A stretch of DNA of 64,000 bases from Chitinophagaceae bacterium BSSC1 (GCA_002256435.1 NKJC01000001.1:682001-746000), one strand, 5' to 3'; shown: positions 1 through 9,003, counted from the first letter of the stretch. Program-made: numbers and translations. The notes: generated by a model not told the origin, from the sequence alone.

Positions 1-90
1 ATTACCTCATTAGGTGGTAGCATCAGTGTAAAAAGCGAGATAAACGTTGGCACTATATTCAGCATAGTATTTAAACAAAAAATGACATGA
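1..90 (+). CDS. Sensor histidine kinase, C-terminal end (partial)
   Basis: The reading frame is open from the first base and stops at 88-90. The visible 29 residues contain a G-G-S-I-S-V-K-S-E then V-G-T-I-F-S-I-V-F pattern. This is the last glycine-containing strand of the HATPase_c ATP-binding domain of histidine kinases. The stop overlaps the start of the downstream response regulator (ATGA), as expected for a two-component pair. Everything upstream lies outside the window, so sensor type and membrane topology cannot be judged. Confidence 0.75.
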   Translation: MTSLGGSISVKSEINVGTIFSIVFKQKMT

Positions 91-515
91 TTCCCCTAGT
101 AATGTGCATTGATGATGACTCGATGGTTCAAATGCTTAGTGAAATCATTTTCACAGACCATCAATTTTGCAAAGAAGTAGTAAAAGCTTACGATGGTTTT
201 TCTGCTCTTCAATATTTTACGGATCAATCTAAACTTGATAGTAAAGATCAACAAATACCAAGATTGGTTTTTTTAGATATAAGTATGCCAATTTCTGACG
301 GATGGGATTTCTTAGACAAGTTCAGTAAGAACTTTCCAAGTATGCAACCACAATCAAAAATCATTGTTTTATCTTCCGCTATTCATCCTGAAGAAATAGA
401 AATGGCTAATGCCCATCCACTAGTGTATAAATATTTTTCCAAACCTTTGGAACCCAAACATATTTTAGCACTAAAGATGGACCCTGATTTTAGCCAGTAT
501 TTTACGGTCAATTAA
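87..515 (+). CDS. Single-domain response regulator (CheY-like receiver)
   Basis: This 142-residue protein is a receiver domain with no output domain. The acidic pocket is D9-D10-D11 (CIDDDS), the phosphoacceptor aspartate lies in the L-D-I-S-M-P motif near residue 64, and the conserved lysine is in F-S-K-P-L near residue 118. It overlaps the preceding kinase fragment by four bases, so the two are almost certainly co-translated and the kinase is its likely phosphodonor. Stand-alone receivers act by binding partner proteins or as phosphorelay intermediates; nothing here shows which. It is slightly long for the family because of an extended loop before the aspartate strand (residues 47-57). Confidence 0.9.
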   Translation: MIPLVMCIDDDSMVQMLSEIIFTDHQFCKEVVKAYDGFSALQYFTDQSKLDSKDQQIPRLVFLDISMPISDGWDFLDKFSKNFPSMQPQSKIIVLSSAIHPEEIEMANAHPLVYKYFSKPLEPKHILALKMDPDFSQYFTVN

Positions 516-533
516 GCGTAATGTTTGATTGAT

Positions 534-541
534 TATCTTTG
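534..541 (+). promoter_or_regulatory. Bacteroidota -7 element (TATCTTTG) for the ComB-like gene
   Basis: TATCTTTG matches the TAnnTTTG consensus exactly and ends five bases before the ATG at 547. The untranslated leader would therefore be very short or absent. No well-placed TTTG -33 element is visible. Confidence 0.45.
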
Positions 542-546
542 CGCCC

Positions 547-1269
547 ATGTTACAGAAACCAGCCCTGCACACCGTATTGTCTCCAAAACTGTTAAGTCTT
601 TACGATATCAGCAATAGCATTGTTGTCATTATTGATGTATTTCGCGCTACATCTACCATTGCTACTGCCCTTTACAATGGTGCTAGTAGGATTATCCCAG
701 TAGCCGAAGTGCAACAATGCATTGAAATTGGCAAAAAACTGGGGGGCATTACTGCCGGCGAAAGAGATGGAAAAGTGATTGAGGGATTGTCTCATGGAAA
801 TTCACCAGCAGAATATCCACGTTCCTTTATTCAAGGCAAAACCTTGGTATTAACCACTACCAACGGCACCAAATTATTACACATGGCCTTGAATAATGGT
901 GCTTCAGAAATTATCACAGGAAGTTTTCCCAACCTTTCTGCCGTATGCGACCATTTGGTTGCTTCTCAAAAAAATGTCATTCTAGGATGCTCTGCTTGGA
1001 AAGACCGATTCAATTTAGAAGACAGTCTTTTTGCCGGTGCAGTCATTAATAGAATTCAAGAACATTTTACCATTCACTGCGATAGTTCTTTAATGGCTTC
1101 AGAATTGTACCAGACCCAAAAAGACAATATGGCCAATTTTATCCGGAAAACTACCCATTGGCACCGGTTGGCTGCCTATGGTTTAGAAAAGGATTTGGAA
1201 TATTGTGTTACCCCAGACAAGGCTAATATCCTTCCTATTTACAGAAATGGAGACTTAGTTGCCAAATAG
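547..1269 (+). CDS. comB: 2-phosphosulfolactate phosphatase family protein (ComB-like)
   Basis: ComB hydrolyses 2-phosphosulfolactate to sulfolactate, a step of archaeal coenzyme M synthesis; bacterial homologs probably serve sulfonate metabolism. The family hallmark V-V-I-I-D-V-F-R-A-T-S-T is near residues 25-36, followed by a glycine-rich G-E-R-D-G-K segment and the T-T-T-N-G-T-K loop. The 240-residue length is typical. I start at the ATG at 547 because a TAnnTTTG element lies just upstream; an in-frame TTG at 529 would add six residues ahead of it. No other sulfonate gene is adjacent, so the substrate in this organism is inferred only from the family. Confidence 0.8.
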   Translation: MLQKPALHTVLSPKLLSLYDISNSIVVIIDVFRATSTIATALYNGASRIIPVAEVQQCIEIGKKLGGITAGERDGKVIEGLSHGNSPAEYPRSFIQGKTLVLTTTNGTKLLHMALNNGASEIITGSFPNLSAVCDHLVASQKNVILGCSAWKDRFNLEDSLFAGAVINRIQEHFTIHCDSSLMASELYQTQKDNMANFIRKTTHWHRLAAYGLEKDLEYCVTPDKANILPIYRNGDLVAK

Positions 1270-1336
1270 TGTGCATTTAACCAACAAATCATCCACATTC
1301 CTTTCAATTTTGTGCTAAAAGCCATTTGGTTTTTGT

Positions 1337-1344
1337 TAGTTTTG
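1337..1344 (+). promoter_or_regulatory. -7 element TAGTTTTG upstream of the SNF2 helicase
   Basis: TAGTTTTG fits TAnnTTTG and lies 41 bases before the ATG at 1386. A TTTG at 1309-1312 could be the -33 element, but its 24-base spacing is longer than usual. Confidence 0.4.
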
Positions 1345-1385
1345 CAAATTGCCCTTTTTCGAAACCTGGGCCCTCTTGAAAAACC

Positions 1386-4300
1386 ATGGCACTACCATAC
1401 TTAGTCAAACATATTTACAATAGCGGCACTGAAGAAGTGATACGCAGAGGGAAGAAGATTCACGCATTGGGCAATGTAGAACTCTTAGAATATGATGACC
1501 TAATGGGTACGGTGATTTTCCGTGTCAAAGACGATGGATATGCAACCTTCTATAAAGTGCATATTACACAATTCAAGGATCCCAAAACTTTGTCACTACG
1601 CTGCTCCTGCCCTTACAACCTTTCTGAAATCTGTAGACATAAAGCCGGTGCATTGTTTCACCTACAAGATCTTTTAGATAAGAATCTACTAGGAGATAAA
1701 GAAACCGTCTATCAACAAAGCCATACGGTGGTTAAAATGAAACAGTTAGATTTAAAATTAATCAGACTGTTAACAAAACAAGAGAATTTTGAAAAAGCAG
1801 AAACTTATTTAAGAACTGCCAAAGCTTCCATTTTAGAAGCCAAGGAAGAAAGAGTTTTAGCTAGCATGGAGATGGATGGCTCTGAGCACAAAGTGCTGAT
1901 TCAGAAAAATGAAGAAAGAAATTTTGATACCAGCTGCGCTTGTGACTCTGATAGCGAACACCCACTATGCGTGCATAAAAGTGTTGTGCTATTGCAATTA
2001 CTACAACAATACGGTGCCAATTATTTTGATAGTATCAGAAATTGGGACAAAGAAAAAAATAAATTATTGGCCCTATATGGCTATTCGCTGAGCGATGACC
2101 TAAAGGGGAAATTTGAATTTACATATACTGACAACAAACCTTTCTTAAGGGTATTAGATACCAGCATTAAAAGGGTGTCTACCTTGCCAGGTGCTGAAGC
2201 TAGACCAAGGCCAACAGTAGAAAACAATTTGGAGAAAACCTTGGAGCAAGCAGTTTCTGACAAGAGGGTGGAATTGAAAATGGGAGTTGTGATTACCAAT
2301 AGTGATCAGGGTTACCCATATGTTTCTCTAGAAGCGGTTCAGGGCGAGGCCGATGAAACTCAAACCAAATATGTTTCTAAAACAGTAAAAATAGACCTGG
2401 CAAAATTTGTCAATACCGAGGTTTTCAATGAGGATGATAAAATGCTACTGCAGCAGTTGCGTAAACTCATGCAGGGAGAAGTAAATAGGTATTTGAATAG
2501 GAATTCTCCATTTAGCGGCATTTGGGAAAACATTATTCAACAGCATAGTGACGAATTGCCTGAAGAGACTAGGCATTTGATTAATGAGTACTTGCATCCC
2601 AAGTTTAAAAAGTTATTTGAAGAACTGAGCCAGTCAAAATTTGTATTTTACTTGCCAGCTAAAAAATCTTTTACAACGGCCAATTTAGTATCGGCAGAAA
2701 TAAGTCAGGAATTTATCAGTCCAGAATTTGAAGTAGGATATGCAAATGGTTTTTATACTGTTGATTGTAGAATCAAATTACCGCTAGCTGATTTAAACAT
2801 TGCTGATAACGAATCTGAATCAGCATTGCTATTCCAATACCATAATCAGTTTTATACTTGGAAACGGGCAGAAGATATTATGCAGGTTGAGCGTTTTTTA
2901 CCAACCGGTAAAATACAAATACCGGCAGCAGAGTGGGGCGTACAATTACAGCAATTCCTCATGCCTCTTTCAAAAGAATACCATGTACATTTTACCAATG
3001 TTCAAAAAGAAGAAGTAAAAGACATTAAGCCAGATTGGAAAATCCTATTAAAGGAAAAAGGGGACTACCTCTTATTTCAACCAGTATTCATTTATAGGGG
3101 GTATGAAGTAAAGCAATCCGATAAAGAAAAAATTATACTTCCAGAAGCAGATAGGTTATTGATTATTCAAAGAAACCTGACTTTGGAAAAAGAGATGATG
3201 CAAAGAATTGAGTCTTTGCACTCCCAATTCATTCATCCTTCAGAAAGTAATACCCTTGCCCTAAAAGGTACAGATGTTTTGAAGAACAACTGGTTCTTCT
3301 TATTTATAGACGCTGCCAAAGACATGAATATTCCCGTTCATGGATTTGAAGCTTTGAAAAATTTTCGTTTCAATACTGCCAAACCAAGTACTCAAATCTT
3401 TATCAGCAGTAACACAGATTGGTTTGACGCCAAAGTGCAGATTAATTTTGGTGAACAACGCGTTACCGTTGAAGACGTTAAAAAAGCGCTAGCCAATAAA
3501 CAACAATTTGTTCAGCTGGGCGATGGCACTTTGGGTATTTTACCAGAAGAATGGATCAAGAAATACAGTTTGCTATTTCGCGTGGGCGATGGTAAGCAGG
3601 GAAGTATGAAGCTGAGCAAGTATCATTTTAGTGTAATAGAAGAACTCTATTTACAAAGAGATGAAGAAGAGCTTTTCTTCCAACTTGAAGAGAAATACGA
3701 AAGACTAAAAGAAAACCATCAAATCAAAGCCATTCCTGCTCCAGCGCATTTACAATCAATTTTGCGCCCTTATCAGGAAAGTGGGTTCCAATGGTTGAAC
3801 TATTTAAGAGAGGTGCAATGGGGTGGCATTTTAGCCGATGATATGGGTCTTGGTAAAACCATACAAGCACTTAGCTTTTTACACCATTTGAAATCAGAAA
3901 ATGGCACATTAAAAGCGCTGGTAGTTTGTCCAACAACCCTAATGTATAACTGGCAAAATGAGATTCGCAAATTTACACCCAATCTTAGTTTCTACATGCA
4001 CCACGGTGGGACAAGAACCCGGGGTAGTCTTTCCGATGCCAGTATTGATGTAATTATCACTACCTATGGCACCCTAAGAAGTGATATCAAACAATTTGTA
4101 GACGTGGCTTTTGATTATGTGATTTTGGATGAAAGTCAGGCCATCAAAAACCCTTCAAGTAAAGTAACCAAGGCAGCAGGTTTATTGCGTGCTAAAAATA
4201 GGTTATGCTTGAGTGGTACACCATTACAGAATAACACATTTGACATATTTGCTCAGATGAATTTCTTGAACCCCGGTATGTTAGGCAGCGTAGAATTCTT

Positions 4301-5150
4301 CAAACACGAATTCTCCATGCCCATTGACAAATTTGGAGAGAAGGAACAGAAAGACCATTTGAGAAAACTACTTTATCCTTTTATTCTGAGAAGAACCAAG
4401 GAACAAGTAGCTAAGGACTTACCTGAAAAACAAGAAATGGTCTTGTTCTGTGAAATGGGTGATGAACAAAGAAAAATTTATGACGCTTACAGAAATGACT
4501 ATCGTGATAAAATTTTAGGTGTTGTAGAAAATCAGGGTATTCAGAAATCGCAGTTAACCATCTTGCAAGGCTTGATGAAACTGCGTCAAATCTGTGATAG
4601 TCCTGCCATTGTAAAAGAAGCCGAAAGATTCCCCAATGTGTCTGTTAAGCTAGAAGAAATTGGTAGGGAAATCACTGAAAATATCAGTAATCACAAAGCC
4701 TTAATCTTCTCTCAGTTCTTGGGCATGTTGTCACTCATCAAAGACAAAATGCGTGAATTAGAGGTAGACTTTGAATATTTTGACGGAAGCAGTACTATCA
4801 ATGAACGCGAAGCTGCCATTCAACGTTTTCAAAATGAAGACTCTTGTAGGGTATTCTTGATATCGCTGAAAGCAGGAGGTGTGGGTCTGAACTTAACCGC
4901 TGCAGACTATGTATATATTGTAGATCCTTGGTGGAACCCTGCAGTTGAACAACAAGCCATTGACCGTACCCACAGGATTGGGCAAACCAAGAATATTTTT
5001 GCTTACAGGATGATTTGTACGGATACTGTAGAAGATAAGATCCTGAAATTGCAAGAGCGCAAACGCAATCTGGCCAAGGATCTGATCACTGATGATGAAG
5101 GATTTGTGAAAACCTTGACTAAGGAAGACGTAGAATATTTGTTTAGCTAA
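1386..5150 (+). CDS. SNF2-family DNA-dependent ATPase with two SWIM-type zinc motifs
   Basis: This 1254-residue protein has a C-terminal Swi2/Snf2 motor of the RapA/HepA-like class. The Walker A motif (D-D-M-G-L-G-K-T) is near residue 820, the DEAH-like box reads D-E-S-Q near 915, S-G-T-P-L-Q-N follows, and motif VI reads Q-A-I-D-R-T-H-R-I-G-Q near 1190. The N-terminus carries a SWIM zinc finger (C73, C75, C83, H85) and a second SWIM-like set (C184, C186, C195, H197). SWIM plus SNF2 proteins are thought to remodel nucleic acid-protein complexes, for example around RNA polymerase, but the target here is unknown. The long middle region (about 210-780) is typical of bacterial members. A terminator follows the stop. 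Confidence 0.9.
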   Translation: MALPYLVKHIYNSGTEEVIRRGKKIHALGNVELLEYDDLMGTVIFRVKDDGYATFYKVHITQFKDPKTLSLRCSCPYNLSEICRHKAGALFHLQDLLDKNLLGDKETVYQQSHTVVKMKQLDLKLIRLLTKQENFEKAETYLRTAKASILEAKEERVLASMEMDGSEHKVLIQKNEERNFDTSCACDSDSEHPLCVHKSVVLLQLLQQYGANYFDSIRNWDKEKNKLLALYGYSLSDDLKGKFEFTYTDNKPFLRVLDTSIKRVSTLPGAEARPRPTVENNLEKTLEQAVSDKRVELKMGVVITNSDQGYPYVSLEAVQGEADETQTKYVSKTVKIDLAKFVNTEVFNEDDKMLLQQLRKLMQGEVNRYLNRNSPFSGIWENIIQQHSDELPEETRHLINEYLHPKFKKLFEELSQSKFVFYLPAKKSFTTANLVSAEISQEFISPEFEVGYANGFYTVDCRIKLPLADLNIADNESESALLFQYHNQFYTWKRAEDIMQVERFLPTGKIQIPAAEWGVQLQQFLMPLSKEYHVHFTNVQKEEVKDIKPDWKILLKEKGDYLLFQPVFIYRGYEVKQSDKEKIILPEADRLLIIQRNLTLEKEMMQRIESLHSQFIHPSESNTLALKGTDVLKNNWFFLFIDAAKDMNIPVHGFEALKNFRFNTAKPSTQIFISSNTDWFDAKVQINFGEQRVTVEDVKKALANKQQFVQLGDGTLGILPEEWIKKYSLLFRVGDGKQGSMKLSKYHFSVIEELYLQRDEEELFFQLEEKYERLKENHQIKAIPAPAHLQSILRPYQESGFQWLNYLREVQWGGILADDMGLGKTIQALSFLHHLKSENGTLKALVVCPTTLMYNWQNEIRKFTPNLSFYMHHGGTRTRGSLSDASIDVIITTYGTLRSDIKQFVDVAFDYVILDESQAIKNPSSKVTKAAGLLRAKNRLCLSGTPLQNNTFDIFAQMNFLNPGMLGSVEFFKHEFSMPIDKFGEKEQKDHLRKLLYPFILRRTKEQVAKDLPEKQEMVLFCEMGDEQRKIYDAYRNDYRDKILGVVENQGIQKSQLTILQGLMKLRQICDSPAIVKEAERFPNVSVKLEEIGREITENISNHKALIFSQFLGMLSLIKDKMRELEVDFEYFDGSSTINEREAAIQRFQNEDSCRVFLISLKAGGVGLNLTAADYVYIVDPWWNPAVEQQAIDRTHRIGQTKNIFAYRMICTDTVEDKILKLQERKRNLAKDLITDDEGFVKTLTKEDVEYLFS

Positions 5151-5192
5151 ACTGGAATTCTAAACATTTTCAAAACCTAATTGAACCGCAAT

Positions 5193-5227
5193 AAAAAACC
5201 GCCTAGTATTTCTAGACGGTTTTTTTT
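5193..5227. terminator. Bidirectional intrinsic terminator
   Basis: An A-tract leads into the stem ACCGcCTAG / CTAGaCGGT with one C-A mismatch and a five-base loop, followed by eight T residues. It lies between the convergent helicase gene and the minus-strand 129-residue gene and can serve both. Confidence 0.75.
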
Positions 5228-5241
5228 ATGATAAGTTCTGA

Positions 5242-5631
5242 TTAGTCATGCGTTTTGCATTCACCAACAATATAGTGGAAGGTTTCGTGCGCTTCAAACA
5301 TTAAGGTTCCAAGGGTTTTCTCATCCTTGTTAGACTTTACAGCAGCATTAACTGTTTCACACTGCTTTAATAATTTAGCAATAGACTCAGCAGTTTCTTT
5401 TGGCTTATATCCCGCAGGAATTTTGGACGCTTTCCATTGTTTGGCAATAATTACTAAGCTATCTGACTTTTCTTTAAGGGGTTTGAAATTACCTTCCTCA
5501 GAAGGGTGAAAAGTTTTGCTCATGATACCATGAAACTGTTCTTGTTCTTTCCAAGTAGTTTTTTCTTGGGCACTAACTGCTAGTCCAAATGAACAAAGCA
5601 ATGCCAGTAACATCATTTTTGGGGCTTTCAT
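5242..5631 (-). CDS. Exported helical protein of unknown function, partner of YHS lipoprotein
   Basis: I do not recognise a named family. The 129-residue product has a Sec signal peptide ending at V-S-A-Q (about residue 22), so it is probably periplasmic. The mature part is predicted helical and lysine-rich, with a C-terminal F-E-A-H-E-T-F-H-Y-I segment and one late cysteine (G-E-C-K). The histidines H115 and H119, spaced i/i+4, could bind a metal or heme, as in cytochrome c'-like helical bundles, but no CxxCH motif is present. It follows the YHS-domain lipoprotein by 15 bases on the same strand, so the two are probably co-transcribed and may share a metal-related role. Confidence 0.7.
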   Translation of the reverse strand: MKAPKMMLLALLCSFGLAVSAQEKTTWKEQEQFHGIMSKTFHPSEEGNFKPLKEKSDSLVIIAKQWKASKIPAGYKPKETAESIAKLLKQCETVNAAVKSNKDEKTLGTLMFEAHETFHYIVGECKTHD

Positions 5632-5646
5632 ATACTTGTGTTTAAA

Positions 5647-5952
5647 TTATTTTAATTCTGCAGCTGCAATTAATGCATCGGGATTCTTTTTGAACTCGTT
5701 CTTACACTCGGTTCCACAGAAACCCAAAACTTTGTCTTTATAATGTGCTGTATCAGCAATACCAGCTGTCACGGGCATCCCACAAGCCGGATCTTTCTTA
5801 TTGTTAACCAATGCAATATCATATGATTTGGTAGAGTCTACTGGCATAATAGCTGTTGCAGCTGGGGCTGGAGTAGTTTCTTTGGGTTTACTAGAGTCAC
5901 AAGCAGCAAAGGACAATGCCATTAGGGATGCAATCGCGAGGTTGGTACGCAT
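5647..5952 (-). CDS. YHS-domain lipoprotein
   Basis: The 101-residue protein begins with a lipoprotein signal whose lipobox reads L-S-F-A-A-C (C18), followed by a flexible proline/alanine/threonine linker. The C-terminal half is a YHS domain with D-P-A-C-G-M-P-V, then Y-K-D-K-V-L-G-F-C-G-T-E-C and F-K-K-N-P-D-A. YHS domains occur in metal-handling proteins such as P-type copper ATPases, and here C57, C79 and C83 could bind metal. It is the first gene of a two-gene minus-strand unit with the exported helical protein, and a TAnnTTTG element lies 33 bases upstream. A periplasm-facing copper or heavy-metal role is inference. Confidence 0.8.
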   Translation of the reverse strand: MRTNLAIASLMALSFAACDSSKPKETTPAPAATAIMPVDSTKSYDIALVNNKKDPACGMPVTAGIADTAHYKDKVLGFCGTECKNEFKKNPDALIAAAELK

Positions 5953-5984
5953 GAAAAATTTTTTGGGTTAAAAATGATTAAACA

Positions 5985-5992
5985 CAAATTTA
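5985..5992 (-). promoter_or_regulatory. -7 element (TAAATTTG on the minus strand)
   Basis: The plus strand reads CAAATTTA, so the minus strand carries TAAATTTG, an exact TAnnTTTG match 33 bases before the YHS lipoprotein start. No clear -33 TTTG is seen. Confidence 0.4.
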
Positions 5993-6122
5993 AAGCATTT
6001 TGGTCTTTCTAAGTTTCCCGCCTATCCCTTTCTTCCGTTCACCGATTATTTGAGCCCCTATCCCAACTATCCCGCTAGCTTGCCGTTAAATGAGTTTGTT
6101 CTCATAGTTTGAATTCCCACTA

Positions 6123-6130
6123 TAGTTTTG
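6123..6130 (+). promoter_or_regulatory. -7 element TAGTTTTG for the outer membrane protein
   Basis: TAGTTTTG matches the Bacteroidota -7 consensus and lies 17 bases before the ATG at 6148. TTTG copies at 6095-6098 and 6108-6111 are not at the usual -33 spacing. Confidence 0.45.
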
Positions 6131-6147
6131 TATTGTAAAAATATCCC

Positions 6148-9003
6148 ATGCGCAAATTACCATTACTAATTCTCGGCTTTTTACTAACCCTGGGGGCCAA
6201 TGCCCAAACCAGTGCTGTTGTAAAAGGTAAATTAATAGATTCTGTAGGCAAACAGATTTTAAAAGACGCCACGGTTACCGTGATTGACGCCAAAGACAGC
6301 ACATTGATTGTTTTTGGTTTGGCCAAGGCCGATGGAAGCTTTGAATTGAAAAACCTCCCATTTGAAGACTTGATCTTCCAAGTTGGTTTCCAGAGTTACG
6401 AACCATTTAGCAAAAAAATCAGCCCGAGCAAGAGCAATACTGAGATCAATTTGGGTAATATCTACCTAAGACAAATGGCTAATGACCTTGGTAATGTGAC
6501 AGTTACACAATCACCCATCCAAATTAAAAAAGACACTGTAGAGTTTAATGCTTCAAGTTTCAAAACAAAACCAAATGCAGTAGCTGAAGATTTGTTGAAG
6601 AAATTACCAGGTATTGAAGTAGACAAAGATGGTGGGATTAAATCTCAGGGTGAAACCGTACAACGTATCTTGGTAGATGGTAAGCGCTTTTTTGGAGATG
6701 ACCCCAAATTAGCTACCAAAAACCTGCCTCCCGATGTAATTGACAAAATTCAAGTATATGATGGATTAAGTGACCAAAGTGCTTTTACAGGTTTTGACGA
6801 TGGAAATAGGGTTAGAACCATTAATATCACCACCCGCAAAGACAAACGCAAAGGATATTTTGGAAGAGCAACCGTAGGTGGAGGAAGCACAGGAGACGAA
6901 GGCGTATATGACAATAATATTAACCTAAGCCGTTATAACGGAGACAGACAAATTACCATTACTGCGCAGGGCAATAACGTGAATAAACAAAACTTCACTG
7001 GCCAAAATATCTTTGGCGGTGGCGGTGGTGGATTTACTGGAGGCGGTGGTGGTGGCGGCGGCCGTGGAGGTGGAGGATTTAGCACCGGAGCTACAACAGG
7101 AAGCAGTGGCATTGTAAACACTTGGGCTGCTGGTCTAAACTATAGAGACGTTTGGGGCAAGAAAACCCAAGCTTATGGTAGCTATTTTTTCAATGACCAA
7201 AAAACCTATACTGATCAGAAGAGCTTTACCGAAACCTTGGTGAGTGGCAACCCCGATTCTTCCAACTTTAGTAATAATGTAACTAGCAGTATCCGACATA
7301 ATCAAAACAATCGTGTCAATTTCAATATTGAAACCCAGTTTGATTCTAGCAATAGCATGATCCTACGCCCCAATATTAGTTTCCAGCATACTGATAATGA
7401 AAACAATACCACATCTGCTGCTACTAAGGGCAAATTAAATTTGAATAATTCTGTTTCTAGAACCACTAGTTTGAACGATGGTTACAATGGTGCATTGGAA
7501 GCTACTTTCCGCCACCGTTTTGCTAAAAAAGGTCGTACTTATTCTATTGGTATTAATCTTGGTGGAAGCACCAACGATGGTAGTGGAACCAACCGTTCTA
7601 TTAATCAATACTTTACTCAGAATAGAGTAGATACCATTAATCAAATCAATAATAGCAATAGCGATGGTAAGAACTTTAGCACCACACTTGCTTATACTGA
7701 ACCCATTGCAAAAAATCAGTTGATTGAATTCAACTACACTTATTCTTATAGTGATAATACCAATGGTAAAAGCACATATGGATATAATAAGAACACAGGT
7801 CAATATGATCTTGTTGTTCCTAATTTGAGCAATACTTTCCAAAATACCTATAGCTCTAATCGCGGTACGCTGAGCTACCGGATTCAAACACAAAAATTGA
7901 ATTTGAGTGTGGGATCAGGTGTACAGTTTGGCGATTTAAAAAGCAATAATTTAACCAAGGATTCTGCTATTAATCAGCATTATGTGAACATGTATCCCAC
8001 TGCCAATTTGCGCTGGGAATTCACCAAGACTAAGAACCTTAGGGTTAACTATTCAGGTAGAACCACTCAACCAAGTGCTACACAATTACAACCCGTTGCA
8101 GACAATAGCAATCCGTTGAATATTCAATTGGGTAATCCTGCATTGAAACAACAATTTGCACATAGCGTACGCATGTTGTATTCTTCTTTTGATGTATTTA
8201 CACAACGTAGTTTCTTTGCTACTGTAAATGCAACCACCATTGCAAATGACATTCAAAACTCAGTGACCATTTTGCCAGGTGGTGCTCAAATAAGTCAACC
8301 AGTGAATTTAAGTGGTACCTATAATGTGTCTGGTTATTTTAACTATGGTTTCCCTATTAAGAAACCTAAGAGTAATATGAGTTTCACGGGTAATGTTTCT
8401 TATAGCCAAAGCCAAGGTTTAATTAACAATGCCAGCAACTATACCAAGAATACCTTGGTGGGAGGTACTGTAAAATGGACAACCAACTTGAAGGATAATT
8501 TTGACATGAATTTCTCTTCAAATTCTAGTTTCAATTTTGCACGTTATACTTTGCAACCACAACAGAACGCAGATTATTTTACGCAAACATTTACCACAGA
8601 TGCAACTTACTATACCAAGAGTGGTTGGGTAGTTTCTACAGACTTTGACTACATTATTAACCGCGGTCAAAGTGCTGGTTATAATACTACCATTCCTTTG
8701 TGGAGCGCTAGTATTGCCAAGCAAGTGTTCAAGAAGAAAGAGGGAGAAATTAAATTATACGTATTTGACTTGTTGAATCAGAATACCAGTATTCGTAGAA
8801 CGGTTTCTGGCAATAGTATTTCAGACGTAGAAACCAAGGTTTTGAAAAGATATATCATGCTAAGCTTTACTTATAACCTACGCAGATTTGGCGCCCAAGG
8901 CCAACAACAAAGGGGTAATAACCCAATGAATCAGATGTTCCGCGGTGGCGGAGACCGTGGTCCTGGTGAGATGCGCAACTTTAGAAGCGGCGGCGGAGAA
9001 TAG
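6148..9003 (+). CDS. Outer membrane beta-barrel protein, TonB-receptor-like, with carboxypeptidase-regulatory-like N-terminus
   Basis: The 951-residue protein has a signal peptide ending G-A-N-A-Q (about residue 20) and an N-terminal carboxypeptidase-D-regulatory-like domain (about 24-110). A plug-like segment follows with the L-L-K-K-L-P-G-I-E-V and I-L-V-D-G-K-R-F-F-G-D-D signatures (about 145-190). The rest is rich in aromatic/asparagine strands typical of the family annotated 'outer membrane beta-barrel protein' in Bacteroidota, related to TonB-dependent receptors. It is not a SusC: no SusD gene follows. A glycine-rich stretch at about 289-312 and a glycine/arginine-rich tail are low-complexity insertions, probably in loops. 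The transported substrate is unknown. The gene is monocistronic, with its own promoter element and terminator. Confidence 0.85.
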   Translation: MRKLPLLILGFLLTLGANAQTSAVVKGKLIDSVGKQILKDATVTVIDAKDSTLIVFGLAKADGSFELKNLPFEDLIFQVGFQSYEPFSKKISPSKSNTEINLGNIYLRQMANDLGNVTVTQSPIQIKKDTVEFNASSFKTKPNAVAEDLLKKLPGIEVDKDGGIKSQGETVQRILVDGKRFFGDDPKLATKNLPPDVIDKIQVYDGLSDQSAFTGFDDGNRVRTINITTRKDKRKGYFGRATVGGGSTGDEGVYDNNINLSRYNGDRQITITAQGNNVNKQNFTGQNIFGGGGGGFTGGGGGGGGRGGGGFSTGATTGSSGIVNTWAAGLNYRDVWGKKTQAYGSYFFNDQKTYTDQKSFTETLVSGNPDSSNFSNNVTSSIRHNQNNRVNFNIETQFDSSNSMILRPNISFQHTDNENNTTSAATKGKLNLNNSVSRTTSLNDGYNGALEATFRHRFAKKGRTYSIGINLGGSTNDGSGTNRSINQYFTQNRVDTINQINNSNSDGKNFSTTLAYTEPIAKNQLIEFNYTYSYSDNTNGKSTYGYNKNTGQYDLVVPNLSNTFQNTYSSNRGTLSYRIQTQKLNLSVGSGVQFGDLKSNNLTKDSAINQHYVNMYPTANLRWEFTKTKNLRVNYSGRTTQPSATQLQPVADNSNPLNIQLGNPALKQQFAHSVRMLYSSFDVFTQRSFFATVNATTIANDIQNSVTILPGGAQISQPVNLSGTYNVSGYFNYGFPIKKPKSNMSFTGNVSYSQSQGLINNASNYTKNTLVGGTVKWTTNLKDNFDMNFSSNSSFNFARYTLQPQQNADYFTQTFTTDATYYTKSGWVVSTDFDYIINRGQSAGYNTTIPLWSASIAKQVFKKKEGEIKLYVFDLLNQNTSIRRTVSGNSISDVETKVLKRYIMLSFTYNLRRFGAQGQQQRGNNPMNQMFRGGGDRGPGEMRNFRSGGGE

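Noticed and set aside
1309..1344. Full -33/-7 promoter pairs with a 23-24 base spacer (here and at 6095/6123 and the ars promoter)
   Set aside because: The repeated spacing is curious but longer than the published range, and TTTG is frequent in this AT-rich DNA, so only the -7 boxes are annotated.
6933..7121. Proline-rich antisense peptide
   Set aside because: It is the reverse of the glycine codon run; composition is fully explained by that.
7435..7893. Minus-strand frame of 152 codons in the outer membrane protein gene
   Set aside because: Antisense shadow of a repetitive asparagine-rich barrel region; no start context or domain.
6148..9003. SusC-type receptor of a polysaccharide utilisation locus
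   Set aside because: No SusD follows, and the barrel resembles the generic outer membrane beta-barrel family rather than SusC.
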